Shown piece after piece: positions 20,701 through 32,115 of a stretch of 64,000 nucleotides of DNA. Where the stretch lies: contig JAKZAN010000007.1 of the NCBI GenBank assembly GCA_023053545.1, forward strand, positions 744,001-808,000. The letters are read 5' to 3'. The position numbers were made by a program, and so were the translations under genes. The first letter of the stretch is position 1. Each line of letters begins with the position of its first letter. This stretch comes from Lepidurus packardi (taxonomy: Eukaryota > Arthropoda > Branchiopoda > Notostraca > Triopsidae). The notes beneath the pieces were generated by a model. The model was not told where the DNA came from. It searched no databases and was given only the letters and a program-made list of their open reading frames with translations.

Positions 20701-22764
20701 ATACGCTAGAAAAAGTTCTTCCCGAGCTCCATACCGCACCATTTGGATTCATTGCCTGCCTTAAAATTCGTGTAAGAGAGCAAAACCGTTGTGCCTTGCA
20801 CTATGCGGTTTTGGGTCAAATTGGTTAGTGAGGTACCAGTTCCTTATTATTGAAAGTTTTTTCTTAGTGAGAAACAGGCATAGGTCAGAGTGTTTCAAGC
20901 GCGTCCAGGAGCTGTTAAAAGTTTAACTATGGTTACCATCGAAAGAAGGAGTCTCGGTTGATGGCGTGCTGGACATCGTCGTTTGAGTAGGGAAATCCAT
21001 AATTAGGAAACCACAAACCCACTGTCGGCAAAGACTTTAGGTAGTTTTAACACCAGGGGTTTACCTTGTTAAAATGACCCTCGTTATAAAAGTGAAGGCA
21101 GAAGGTCCTACCACAAAACAATTTCTACCTGGATCTGCTTCTCTTGTTACGTTAGAAGTCTTGCAGTTTTGTTTTATGTTGACACAAGACGTATAGCACT
21201 TGCCTGCAGATTGCCTTGTAACGACTGGGAAAATTTCCCTTGATTAATTATGCCATTATGTGAGGCAACGTTACATGCAACCCACGTAAAAGCTGTTTGG
21301 GTGTTCTGGGCATCAATCGCCAGCCGGATATCCTTTTGGTGTGCTATGCTCCACCACCGTACCTTTCCTTTTTTTTCTCAGGTCAGAACGGAAAGCTCTC
21401 TGGAAGGTGTTGAGCGGTTACCGCCCCTTTTGTCACCTGAATCTCTGTCGGAGGCCTCGTTCCGACACTTTGTGACTCGCTTTGACTTTTGTGATTCCGG
21501 TCTTGACCGCCTCTCATCGACTTCTTGTACAGTCATTATATGACAATGGGGGGTCGAGGGGGATTTTCATGTCCAGCCTCCAATGTATCCCACCTACTAC
21601 ATGAAAGACCACCCTGCTGCTTTGCTCTTGCTATGCAAAGGGCCCTTTTCCTTATGAATGGCTTAAATTCTCCTTGATCGGTGAGAAAAGCATTCAAAAC
21701 ATGCAGGGACTGTGCCAAACGAGACAAACTTAAGCCACCACTTTGCAGGCCAACTTCCTTCCCACCCTTATAGTATATCCACATACTATGAGGTCTATAG
21801 TCGTATTTTTCAGTCCTCGCTCGTTATATCTTGGCAGGGCTGGAAACTTTTTCCGGAAATTAATTTTTAAAAAAGGAGGGAGGTATTGGGGTTGCATTCA
21901 TTTTAGGAAGCATTATTTACGAGTTGTTTCGGAGCGTTATTTCCATAAATCCCGGGTTAGAATTTCGCGTCATCCACAACATCCAACAACCCAATCCGTC
22001 GTTGCTGGGCGACACAGCTTGGCGTCGTGCACAACTTCTTTGGACTCCACGGGGTCCGACACCTCTCCTCGGACACCCTACGGATTTCACATTGCAGGGT
22101 GTCTGACCAAATGTTGGGAGCGAGATCTGGAATGTATAGAAGTATAATCCTCTGAAGAGTTCCGTAAGTTCGCCTTATTTTGAGAAATAGAAGAATAGAA
22201 CGTCAACACTTGAAAGTGAGGAGATTTTATTTTATTTTTTATTAATATTTAATTTATATTTATATATATTATATTTGTTTATTTATAGATAGCGTGCACT
22301 GTACTTGGGCTGGGCTACGTGCAATTCGACTTGGCCTGACATTTCGCTTTAAATAATAAGAATAAAGGGTTGGCTGCATAGAACAAGGGCGTGGAAGAAA
22401 GAGTAACGAGGCGCATTTAAAAGAGCGGTGTATATACCACACAGTTCTGCGGTGAGACCTTTTGGCTTTTTACTTTTCTACTTATGGTAAAAGGTGTACA
22501 GTTGTATGTGCATGGCCGCGTTGAAACCGCAGTCCATTCTTTGTAAAGGTCCGTGGTTAATTTGTGCTGGTATACACACGTTTCCGTGTGTCATCCATCT
22601 TGCTAAGCCAGCACATCATTGTTAAGCAGAGACTCGGGAGTCAGAAAAGAAAGGAAGGAAAATCTGCCATTAAGACCAAGATTTACTGCTGCACATTAAA
22701 GTTTAGGATAGAGGGAAAAATAACCTTAACCCAATCATACAACATTTTTTGGAGGTGTTCTCCC

Positions 22765-22790
22765 TTTTTTTTTTTTTTTTTTTTTTTTTT
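22765..22790 (+). repeat. Poly-T run (26 nt)
   Basis: An uninterrupted T26 homopolymer, with no target-site duplication or element end visible around it. Confidence 0.9.
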
Positions 22791-25700
22791 ACCTTCACAG
22801 TTAAGTTCACAGCGGCGCTAACATGACAGCAGAGCAAAGAGTAACAAGCGCAATTAGATTTCGGATTGCAGTCTTGCACGCAACCTAAAATCGCGCCCCG
22901 TCAAGGAAACCAAGAGGGATGATGAAGTGGTGTAACGTTCATCATTAAAAATTCATTGACGGGTGAACGATGGATTTTTCAATGCATTGAGGCTCTTCAA
23001 GGATCCAGTTGTGGTACAGGAGGTCATGGTAAAAGTTACAAAAATAATTGCGTTATAATTGATGGGGACTTAATTCTTAACAACCAGCCTTTCCGCGTAT
23101 TGGTGATCACGTCATCGCGGCGGTTTCCTCGGTCGCTTTCGCTCCTTCGTTAAAAGAAACGTCATTTTTCTTCACAAGTCAGTTATTAAAGGCGACAGGT
23201 GTATAATTGGTCAGCTCCTCCTTTTCGCCAAGCTACGCTTAATAGTCCACTGTTTTTTCGGGTTTTGAATTACCATTTTATAAGCGTAGTCCATCCCCAA
23301 ATCAACTCTATACATTAACATGTATTAATACTTGTGATCACTTGGTTTCACGATATCTTCAAAAACAATTTGTTTCCGATAAGAAGCCTTAAGCTCCTTT
23401 CAAAATACACTATGGTGTAGACATTAGGGATTTAGTGCTTTTGCATTAATACCGTCTAAATGAAAAGACAACCTCTTGTTACGATAGCAATGGTGAGTGC
23501 TTTATTACAGAAAAAATTGTAGGTAAATAAGAGGTGAGATACGTTTTTCGGGATATTTTTTGCATGTACTGGTACGGATCTTTTGGCTCGGAGCTGAATG
23601 TTGAATTCTGTGGGCCCATGGCCCATAGGTCGCTGCCTGGGTGGCCGTGTTTTTCCTGGACTGTGGCTTCACGCGTCCTCGTTGGGGAGTCCGAGGTGTA
23701 GGCGGTAGGGTGCCTCATTGCTTTTCACATGCATAACACCTCTCGCATAGAGATTCTTCCAAGCATACGGGAATAACATTGAAAGTTTGTGGATGGCAAT
23801 GACTTAGATGTTAATACTATACACAATCCGTATCTCTCTCATAAACTTTTGGGGCTTTTCAAGTGCCCAGGGAACGCTGTTGAGTCTGTCGCTCACTGGA
23901 AATGACTAACCGGTGTGCTATTGTTGCAGCCAAAGAAGACTTATAATTTAAGTATTGCCACGCGATACATACCGTGAACAAGCCCGAGACATGCGACAAG
24001 GTACCAATGGTCGCTTAACGACCCTTTAAAGCACCTGTTAAATCATACAGAATGACATAATGAATACAACGCCGCCTTTTTCTTTGCGTTTCTTTTGCGA
24101 ATTCTTGGATGGGCTTATTTTTTTAGTGAATAAATGCTGCATAATGAGAATCAAGGGAATAGAAGCAGAATCGTAATATTTATGTGTGCGGTGCCGCTTT
24201 GTCGTTGTGGGGCCCAAGAGACCCCGCACGCCGCAATACAAATGACGATGAAGTGGCTGGTTTTGAGACGATGCCACATGGCAACAATTGCTCTGCCTTT
24301 CCCGAGCCACGGAGGCCGAAAGATGTCCCATTTGTGAGCGGGAGCATACGAAGTATAATACTAACTTACTAAGTCTTTTTAAACGATACTATGGGCTGAT
24401 CCTCCCACTCACCTTCTTCTTTTTATTCTTAAAAGGATGACTTTTCAATAGTATAGTTAAAGGTTTCTCCTACTACTTTGCCTGCTAGTATTGGTTTCCA
24501 TTCAATTGTTGGTGTTCGCGGCCCGCCGTGTTCGTGTTATACATGGCGGTTTCTCCGTCCGACAAGAACCCCTCCCATTCAAACACTTCATCCTTTTAAG
24601 CAGCCTTGCTTGGTCTATCATAAAACTTGCTCAATGACGGCGGCTTCTTTCTGGAAAGAATTTCCGAATCGGTGTCTAACAAGGCAGCGGTATTTAGTAC
24701 TTTTCTGGGATGTTGTATACAACTATTATGTCTATCAAACGTGCGGGAGCTTCTCTCTCTCTAATCCCAAAGCTACCTTTCGTTCACATTCCCATATCAA
24801 ATGCTCCAACCCCAGAAAAATTCCGACTATAAAAATCCCCACATCTTGTGCTGATGGAACTGTAAGGGTTTATATCGGGTGAAAATTTTGGCAGCCGAAT
24901 TCGGTTGCTGCTCTTGGCTACATTGGGGGAGTCCACCTTTTTGTATCCGGCTATACAACTTTCCATCCCTTGGATCTTTCCCTTTTTCATTGAAACCTGC
25001 AGAGGCTATATTGGATTTCGGATACAACTAAAGCGAAGAGGGCTTCACGGATGCCAAGGACCGTTAATCGATTCGCTCCTTGCAGATGTGAATGTGCACA
25101 TGCCATACAGGGAATTAGCCCTCTCTGTGCTCTTTTGCTGGTGCGCTTTTACACATTGCCTATTTATTAGCACTCTATACCATTAGGGTGTGTACACACG
25201 GACCACGCACGTTTCTGCCGTCCGCGCCTTTACGAAAAGTTTGTCAAGAGGTTGCCAAAACTATGAAAGTACTTTTGCCTTCCTTTCTACTTCTTTCCAA
25301 CAAGTTTGAAAGTACATTGCGTAAGCTGAAGTCTTTTTTTTTTAAAAAAAAAAGGCTCGTCACAAACTTTTTTAAACGCTATAAATGCATCACAAGCTTT
25401 AGTATGATCTTCTAAACTGCGTTTGGTTTACATTGATGTAAAGGTGGCCCCTCTTTATACAATAAGGGCCGAGTCAAAGAAACCGGCTGTCCCGTTAGTG
25501 TCTTCGACATTGCCGAAATGTGACAGGGCTAGATTTACTGCTATGGACGAATTTTCCTTCTTATCAAAGAAAGGTTTATGATTACGCTTGTTAAAAGTCA
25601 TAACTTATATTGTTCTGTCATCCGGTTTTGGCGCCTGGAAACCTTATAGGTTTATATCTTTGGGGGGAGCACTATACAGTTAGCTTTATTAGCAAAAGGT

Positions 25701-26257
25701 TATCCGCCGAGATCTTTCTTTTTAAAATCGGTTGACACCACAGAAAAAGGTAACGCAATGTTATCATCCTGACACCAGGCTGGGATGGCGTGAAAGAAGC
25801 TACAGCAAACAATATTCACATGGAGCGAAAGCCGTTGCATATCAATGAGTTCTGCTTGTACTTGTGGCTGGAAAATTAGCCGTAAAAAATAGGAGGGGGA
25901 GAGAATGAAAAGCTCATGTCAGGCCCAAGCTCGTACCGCCGTCAAAATTTGAAAATGTACAACGGTCGGCTTCACTGGTTGGTATTTTACCTGTTTCATC
26001 TTTGAGAAAGGTGTATCTTCGTGGTTATAGATGCACATGAATATGGCGCTAGTAGATAATTTGGTTGTGTCATTTTTTTACTCGCCTTAAGGAATAAGAA
26101 CAAGTCAACATTAGAGGGTCTGTCTCCGAGTTTGTATAGCGGATTAGGAGTTTGTTGATGTTCCGATAAGGTCTGTATTGAAAGCCGAGTCCGTGATGAG
26201 AGCCGTGTCAGATGCGTAGCGGAGTTGCATATCCTTACAATTGTTATCTTATGGGTC

Positions 26258-26281
26258 CTCATGCTCATGCTCATGCTCATG
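26258..26281 (+). repeat. Hexamer tandem repeat (CTCATG)4
   Basis: Four perfect copies of CTCATG lie in non-coding DNA between the Pax3/7 genes. Confidence 0.85.
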
Positions 26282-28330
26282 TTAGAGACACTACAAGAGG
26301 CGTGCAAAGTCCCAGGTAAAACGCATTACCACGCCAAGTTCTACGCTCTTTTCTTACGCAGCGAGTTCGCTTACCTTACTTTGACGACAAAACAAATTTT
26401 GATTAATTAAACAGGTTAAAGTAAGCCTGAATGTACCAAAGTACGTTGCGGAAACTCGAGGGATTTGGCTCTCGACACGTGTATAATTTGGGCAAATTGA
26501 TACAATTGGTGATATTTTAAACTGAAATTATAATTTATACGCTGTTGATTCATTGTTTTGATGAGTATTGGATCTAGCAATCTATTGAACATACTTCTCT
26601 AAGATATTGGCACGTCATAACGAACATTTTTTGTCGAACATCGATGTTTGTGAATGAATATTGATTTGAGTTAAGATGGCTTTAAAGACCAGTGGATATG
26701 TAAAGAATGACAAGCTTTGAGCGAATTGTTTGCCTTTGAGCTCAAAATTTGTACTTTTAATTATGGACGTTTTTCGTTTTGTCTTCTAAAAAATCCTTTT
26801 CCCCCCATTATATCAAATCGCCTTAGCTGTTTCAATAAAAAAGACATTAATTTGACTGAACTGGGTATAACGAAATGGAGCGGATAGCTAGCATTTGAGC
26901 GTGGTGCTTTTCATGTCGTAAAGGAAGCTAGTCGCGTATTTAGAAGGAAAAGTTTCAATGAAACGGTCGTTGTAAAGCTGTACCAACCAAGGATGGCTTG
27001 CTTGTATTGCCAAAGTCTAAGGGCTAGTCGCTTTTCGTCTCGCTTCACGCACATTATCGTGACTTTTTGGGTCGTGGTGCGGAGCTCCTGGTGACGTACG
27101 GGCTCAAAGCCAGGACTAGCAGTATACAACACATTCATATATATCACCCTTCATCTATCCCTACTTCTGATTCGTACTATACCTCAATAATGTTTCCCAC
27201 ACCATGAGCAGCATTAAATGGTATTTCTGAAACTGAACGGGGATGTCTTTTCAGACGCGTGCTACGCTTGTTAAGTGACTGAAAAGACAACGATGGACAT
27301 GAGTTGAGCAGCGGCAGCAGCAGCTGGCCTTAGCTCCTGCTCTTTCTCTGTTTCTGAGCCAAAGGGAAAAAAAAACTAAAAGCAGCATTGTTGCTGTCGC
27401 TAGGAGATGTCTTGTCAAGCTACGCGTCCCAAGTCATGTATCAGTTGTTGACAGCGTTTGACGGATGGATCCCAACATCCTGCTACAGAGTTAAATTCTT
27501 GGTAAGTGTTATGCTGTTTCTCTTCCAGATTCCGTCCTTGCAAATTGATTACGCCAAGGTCCTGTTGGATCCTAGATTCCAACACGTCGTTGGTTAAGCT
27601 CTAATGAGTTTTGGGCCAGTATGTGGGGTCTTCCGTTCTCATCCTGACGTGCTCCGGTGCCTGTGCTGGGGGTACAAATTAGGCTTCATCAGGAAAACCC
27701 AGGGTGGGATCGTTTAGGTCAAACCAAGAGAGTCATCACGTAGTAAACCATCATTTCTCTTCTCCAGCCTGGCAGTCCAGGAGAATACGATGAGTTGGTC
27801 GCCACCCACGTCTCTTTTTTATATCGCACCTTAAGAGCAAAACCCTTATCAAAACTCTAAATGCTGATTATGTGTCCCTCACCTCCATTGAACCCGTAGC
27901 TGGTATATCGACAGCTTTTGCGATGATAAAAGAAAGAGGAAGAAAAGATCACAGAAGAAAGATGGTCTCGGCACGGGTCGAAGATGTCAGACTTGCATGT
28001 GGGAGAGCGAGAATCATTTGTTACCGATCAGCCGACTTCACCAAAAGTCAGATACTGTATAGTCATCAACGACATTACCTATCGAGGCCAACATTCTTAT
28101 AAACATATCTTTTGGGTATGTTGGGATTTTCTGCTTCTCAAAAAATATATTTCTACTCAATCTGATACAATCCTACATAATAATTAAGCCAATTAAGAAA
28201 AAAAGTTATATATTTAGGACGAAATTAATTCGGTTATGGATTTTTGGCACAGTGAACGAAAGCCACACAAGTTTAATGTTATAGAAAGGAATATATTGCT
28301 CATCACAATTGTCTAAGGCACACTACAGGC

Positions 28331-31300
28331 TCAGTGAATTCGGTTCGGACAAAACATGCTTCCAGCTTCCGCCATCCCTGCAATCTGGCCGTAGTACGGG
28401 TATCCGGACTTGGCTTCGGACGGAGAATGAGGATTGAAGTTGAGATGGGTGTGCGAAGGGCCGTAGGAACTAGGATCGTGCCCGAAAAAGCTGCAAAGAT
28501 ACGTCATACTCATTACTTCGAATATAAAAAACATTATGGTTTGATATAACTGAAGTTTATATTGTGTGAAAATGTAAGTTAATAAATAAATCAGCGGTTC
28601 GGATGGTTTATTACCTATAGGAGTCGGGCATGGCAGCGGAAGACCAAGGCTGAGCTTCCCCTGCGGCTTTGATTCCTCCTGAGTGGTTCCTCCATTGATT
28701 GGCTAGCGAGGCAGGATTCATCATGGGCGGGTAAGATTGGAATTGACATGTATTGGTAGGCACAGACGCCATGGCTGGTGCTGTCGTAGGGGCCAAATTA
28801 AAAGAGGCCATAGCTACCGCTCCATGAGCGGGCTCTTGGTGCAAACTCGATGGCCCGAATGCGTTATAATTCAATGATGGGTAAGATGTTTGCCAGGAAT
28901 GGGAATTACCTAGTTGTTTTTTGTCATGAATAAAATGATTCTGTGCCCACAAAAGCTTGCTTACCTGTCGAACTTTGAAATCCGCTTGGGTCTATTGGCA
29001 CTGATGAAATGGCAGACCCTGTTGCCAGTGCAGGGATGTGATAGGGCGGACTAGTCCCGTAGGAATTACTTTGAAGTCCCGCTGCTACACTACCAAACTG
29101 TTGGCCTGTGATGTGCTTTCGAAGGCGAGCTCGACGATTTGAAAACCAGACTTGAACTCGAGCTTCAGTCAGTTTTGTCCTTTAAGGACCATTCAAAAAA
29201 CAAAAACAGAAAGTTCAAATAACGTTCCTGGATCTCAAGTAATAACGTTTTAGAAAGTACTTTTGTGCGAGCTCTTCCCGAGTGTACACATCGGGGTACT
29301 GGGTACGTTCAAACGATCGCTCCAGCTCAGCCAGTTGGTCTACCGAGAAAGTAGTTCTTGAGCGGCGTGTTTTGCGCTTCAACGGAATTCCTGGCTCGGA
29401 ATCGACATCCGATTCATCTTCCGTTGTTGAGTGACCTATGATTTCAAAAGATTCGCTGTACATGTATGCCACCTGAAACCTTGAGCTCTTTTCTTCTTGA
29501 CTGTCTGCCCTTCATTTGGGCATTGTTGCCTGGTTGTGTACATTATATGCTAAATTGTTGGGTATAGCTCGAGAGCCCACCAATGTGCAGCAGGCGGCTT
29601 CCTTATACACCGCGGCTCTCTTTTTCTCTTCCATGTCGGCTCTTAAATCACACCTGAGACCAGTCGTGTCCGCGCTAAGGAGTCGGTGATAAAGAAGCCT
29701 GCGGCCTGGGTAAATGACGACCATCTTAAAAGAAGCCGCCTGTGCTGGATGGAACTCACCGGCGTCTGATATCATTAGCAAACGCTATGCTCTGTCGCTG
29801 CGTCTCTACTCTCGAGAAATACGAACGAGGAAACTTCACCTTCCGCGGTTAGATGCTTTAAGAGTACATAACTGTGATGAACGGCTCTGAGTGAAAACCG
29901 GTATCTTTGCTTTTCTTTCCGTGCCCGCAGCAAGCAGCGGCGTTATCTTGCTTATGAAACTATAAAAAGTGCTGGAAAACCTGGCACTTAGCTATGCAAC
30001 ACGTGTCTAGATTCTGCATGTTGGGATACTAAAACATTCCGTGAGCCTCTCTTCTGTGTCGCGCTGCCTTTATTACTGTCATTTATAGCACAATCATTGT
30101 AAAGCAGCAGCGGCCTTAGGTTACTTAAGCCTGTTGTTCTATTGTTAAACCGCAGCTAGTAAGTTACTATCCCTTCTACCTTCATATAATAACTTTATTA
30201 TAGGGGGGGTCATGTAATCTAAACGCTAATGACTTTACCCGTAGACTTTCTTTTTATCCGGTTTTTTTCTTAGCCACTTCGCCGAGATAGACTGTACCTA
30301 ATTAAAGTTACCAGTGTCTATTTATTTCAGGCTTTTTTTAAAATACATTTTCCCCCCTCCAAACTTTGGGTCGAAAAATATACTTTGCAAGTTTACAAAT
30401 TAAATTTGGTAAGCTCATTCCCAAGAAACATGCGTTGATATCTATTTTTTTATATAATAATGAACTCCCTTCACAATAATTACGTTGAGAATCTATTATC
30501 TATTCAGTTATCTGGCTTGGTAAAGGCTATAAGGTGATGGGCAGCAGGGGGCACGATTCCAACGCAACCAAGATTGATTGTGCTTACGGCCAAGAGGCGA
30601 AAGTGTAGGGGAAAAAATAAGGTTTGATCGTAACCCCCAAAAGAGCTGTTGCTAGTCAGCAGGCGTATGTAGCTTGAGATGCTGTGTCTATGCAGGTGTG
30701 TGGGCTGAATCATGGTCGCTGCGGGACGTCACCAAGCTTCACACCTACGGTGTTCGAGAGCTACAGGTGAAATATGGGCAGTGGTATTATCCGCAGAAAG
30801 TAGCTGGCGATTGAATTTTCTAAACTCCTTGCTATTGATTGCATGTGCGTTCCCTTGTGAACTAAAGATTCCTTTAGGTAATAACCCTTTCCTCCTATTT
30901 TTCACTATGCAGACTTGGTAACACATGCTTAACGTTTGGATTACCTGCTAGAATTCCGTCAATGCTGTGGTCGCGCCGACATTCTTGACCCTCGGCTTCC
31001 CCAGAGTTACGAAGTAACTTGCTAATAGTTGAAACTGAAGGTGCGTTTTGCTTATTGCAGTAATTTTCCTGCAAATCATAACCGGATAACGTTGTAATAT
31101 TGACTTGTGTCGGTTTTCTTTTCTTTATTTTTAAAGCCAAAAAGGCGTTTTACCTTGATAAGTCTTTCTCGGATTTCCCATGAGAATATGTTCGGGTTTT
31201 CTTTGCGATATTGCTCGACAACCCTTTGCCAATCTCGTATATTTTGCGTAGAGTCTTCTGTCAGTTCTTTACTGGTGACACTTTCAGGTTCCTGAAACGA

Positions 31301-32115
31301 CGGGGAGCCTGTGTTGCTGCCTTGCTGATAGTTAGTAGGAGTCTTGGATCCACCAATGATTCCTGGTCGAATTGAGCCAGTTTCTTGGTAACGATTAAGA
31401 ATTTTGGACACACATCCATGGGACACACGCAACTGTCGCGATATAACACACGGACGGACTCCTGAGGCAGCTAATTCCACGATTTTCAAGCGAATGTGGT
31501 TCGGAAGTGGACGACCGTTAATAAAGACACCTCCGAGTTGGTTTACGCGACCCTGGCCTACATTACAAGTATAGAAACGCAAACATATTAGATACGGGAG
31601 TATTTACATTCCTTTCTAATTGATATTTTATTATAGTCTGGTTCTACAAGTTATTTATTGCCCGACATCTTTTCAAATTTAAGCCAGGTGCGGTATCTTA
31701 CGGTCATTACGGAGATGGAGGGCGAATACATTACGTTGCAATGGCATGGTGGTCATTAAAAGAAGCCAAGCTAGAACAAGCAACCTCCTTGTTCAGCACT
31801 AACACTACTCTTTCCCAGCCGTCGGCTCCTAACTTCCCTCTAATTAAGGCTTTTTAATCCCTTGGCGGAACCGAGGACCCAAATAAGATGAAGCGGGCCA
31901 TTCGTCCCACCTGATTGGCCTCAATCATGATCCTAATTTGAACTCAATCCTCATAAAGAACCCACTGAAATATATGCATTACCGGCTCCGTTGGAACGGC
32001 CCAACAAATTTGTACTACAAGGCCCATTTCGCATGAATTGCAAGCAATGGTCTGACTTACCTTGGAAAGGGTAGCCTGAGAATAAGTGCGGAACGTTTAA
32101 TGTCGACACAGCCAT
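28331..32115 (-). CDS. gsb: Pax3/7-family paired-box homeodomain transcription factor, copy B (gooseberry-like)
   Basis: Seven coding exons in order, 32061-32115, 31154-31557, 30945-31068, 29261-29435, 28965-29179, 28615-28909 and 28331-28490, encode 475 aa. The N-terminus ([19 protein letters not shown]) is strikingly like insect gooseberry. The paired domain (about 19-186) matches copy A almost exactly in its first half. It has a 44-residue linker (91-134), and its RED half opens with [13 protein letters not shown] where Pax3/7 normally has EGVCDKQ. The octapeptide HSIDGILA, a homeodomain (217-276, Ser50, RARLRK) and a tail ending in NRIH follow. Unlike copy A, the homeobox intron falls in codon 37. 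The acceptor of exon 4 was set at 29436 because the stronger-looking site at 29473 gives the wrong frame. It is a nuclear DNA-binding patterning factor in tandem with copy A. Confidence 0.93.
29436..30944 (-). other. Long intron 3 of Pax3/7 copy B
   Basis: A 1.5 kb intron at the same place as the long intron of copy A, between the octapeptide and homeobox exons. No gene is seen in it. Its positional match with copy A fits descent from one ancestral gene. Confidence 0.5.
31211..31342 (-). other. Expanded paired-domain linker, Pax3/7 copy B
   Basis: There are 44 residues (91-134) between GGSK and YRKENP, about 30 more than the family norm. The sequence is rich in Ser, Thr, Gln and Glu and differs from copy A except near its end, where both share RDW followed by [13 protein letters not shown]. 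Confidence 0.75.
31558..32060 (-). other. Intron 1 of Pax3/7 copy B
   Basis: A 503-bp intron between the short N-terminal exon and the paired-box exon. Nothing else is recognised in it. Confidence 0.5.

Larger units (their letters stand above)
17721..28330. other. 10.6 kb gene-free interval between the two Pax3/7 genes
   Basis: I find no recognisable protein domain here. Open frames of up to 134 codons (21743-22147, 24478-24882) look random. Exon-like pieces around 20053-20198 and 21383-21543 are discussed as a weak finding. Simple sequence includes T26 at 22765-22790, a CTCATG hexamer repeat at 26258-26281 and AT-rich runs near 22220-22290. The interval lies 5' of copy A and 3' of copy B. 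It is a natural place for segmental and neural enhancers of the pair, but this is inference. Confidence 0.5.

Noticed and set aside
21743-22147. 134-codon open frame
   Set aside because: Composition looks random, there is no domain, and it lies in the Pax spacer among similar noise.
24478-24882. 134-codon open frame
   Set aside because: No domain or repeat structure, with cysteine- and proline-rich random-looking content.
25335-25355. T-run followed by A-run as a hairpin or terminator
   Set aside because: Homopolymer stretches are common in this AT-rich DNA, and nothing nearby would use such a signal.
29436-29472. Upstream extension of the copy B homeobox exon ([12 protein letters not shown])
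   Set aside because: The acceptor at 29473 puts the joined transcript out of frame with an early stop; the acceptor at 29436 joins exon 3 correctly.
14174-32115. The paired-box/homeobox genes as Pax6 (eyeless/twin of eyeless)
   Set aside because: The [23 protein letters not shown] start, the HSIDGILA octapeptide and the [19 protein letters not shown] region are Pax3/7 features; Pax6 lacks the octapeptide.
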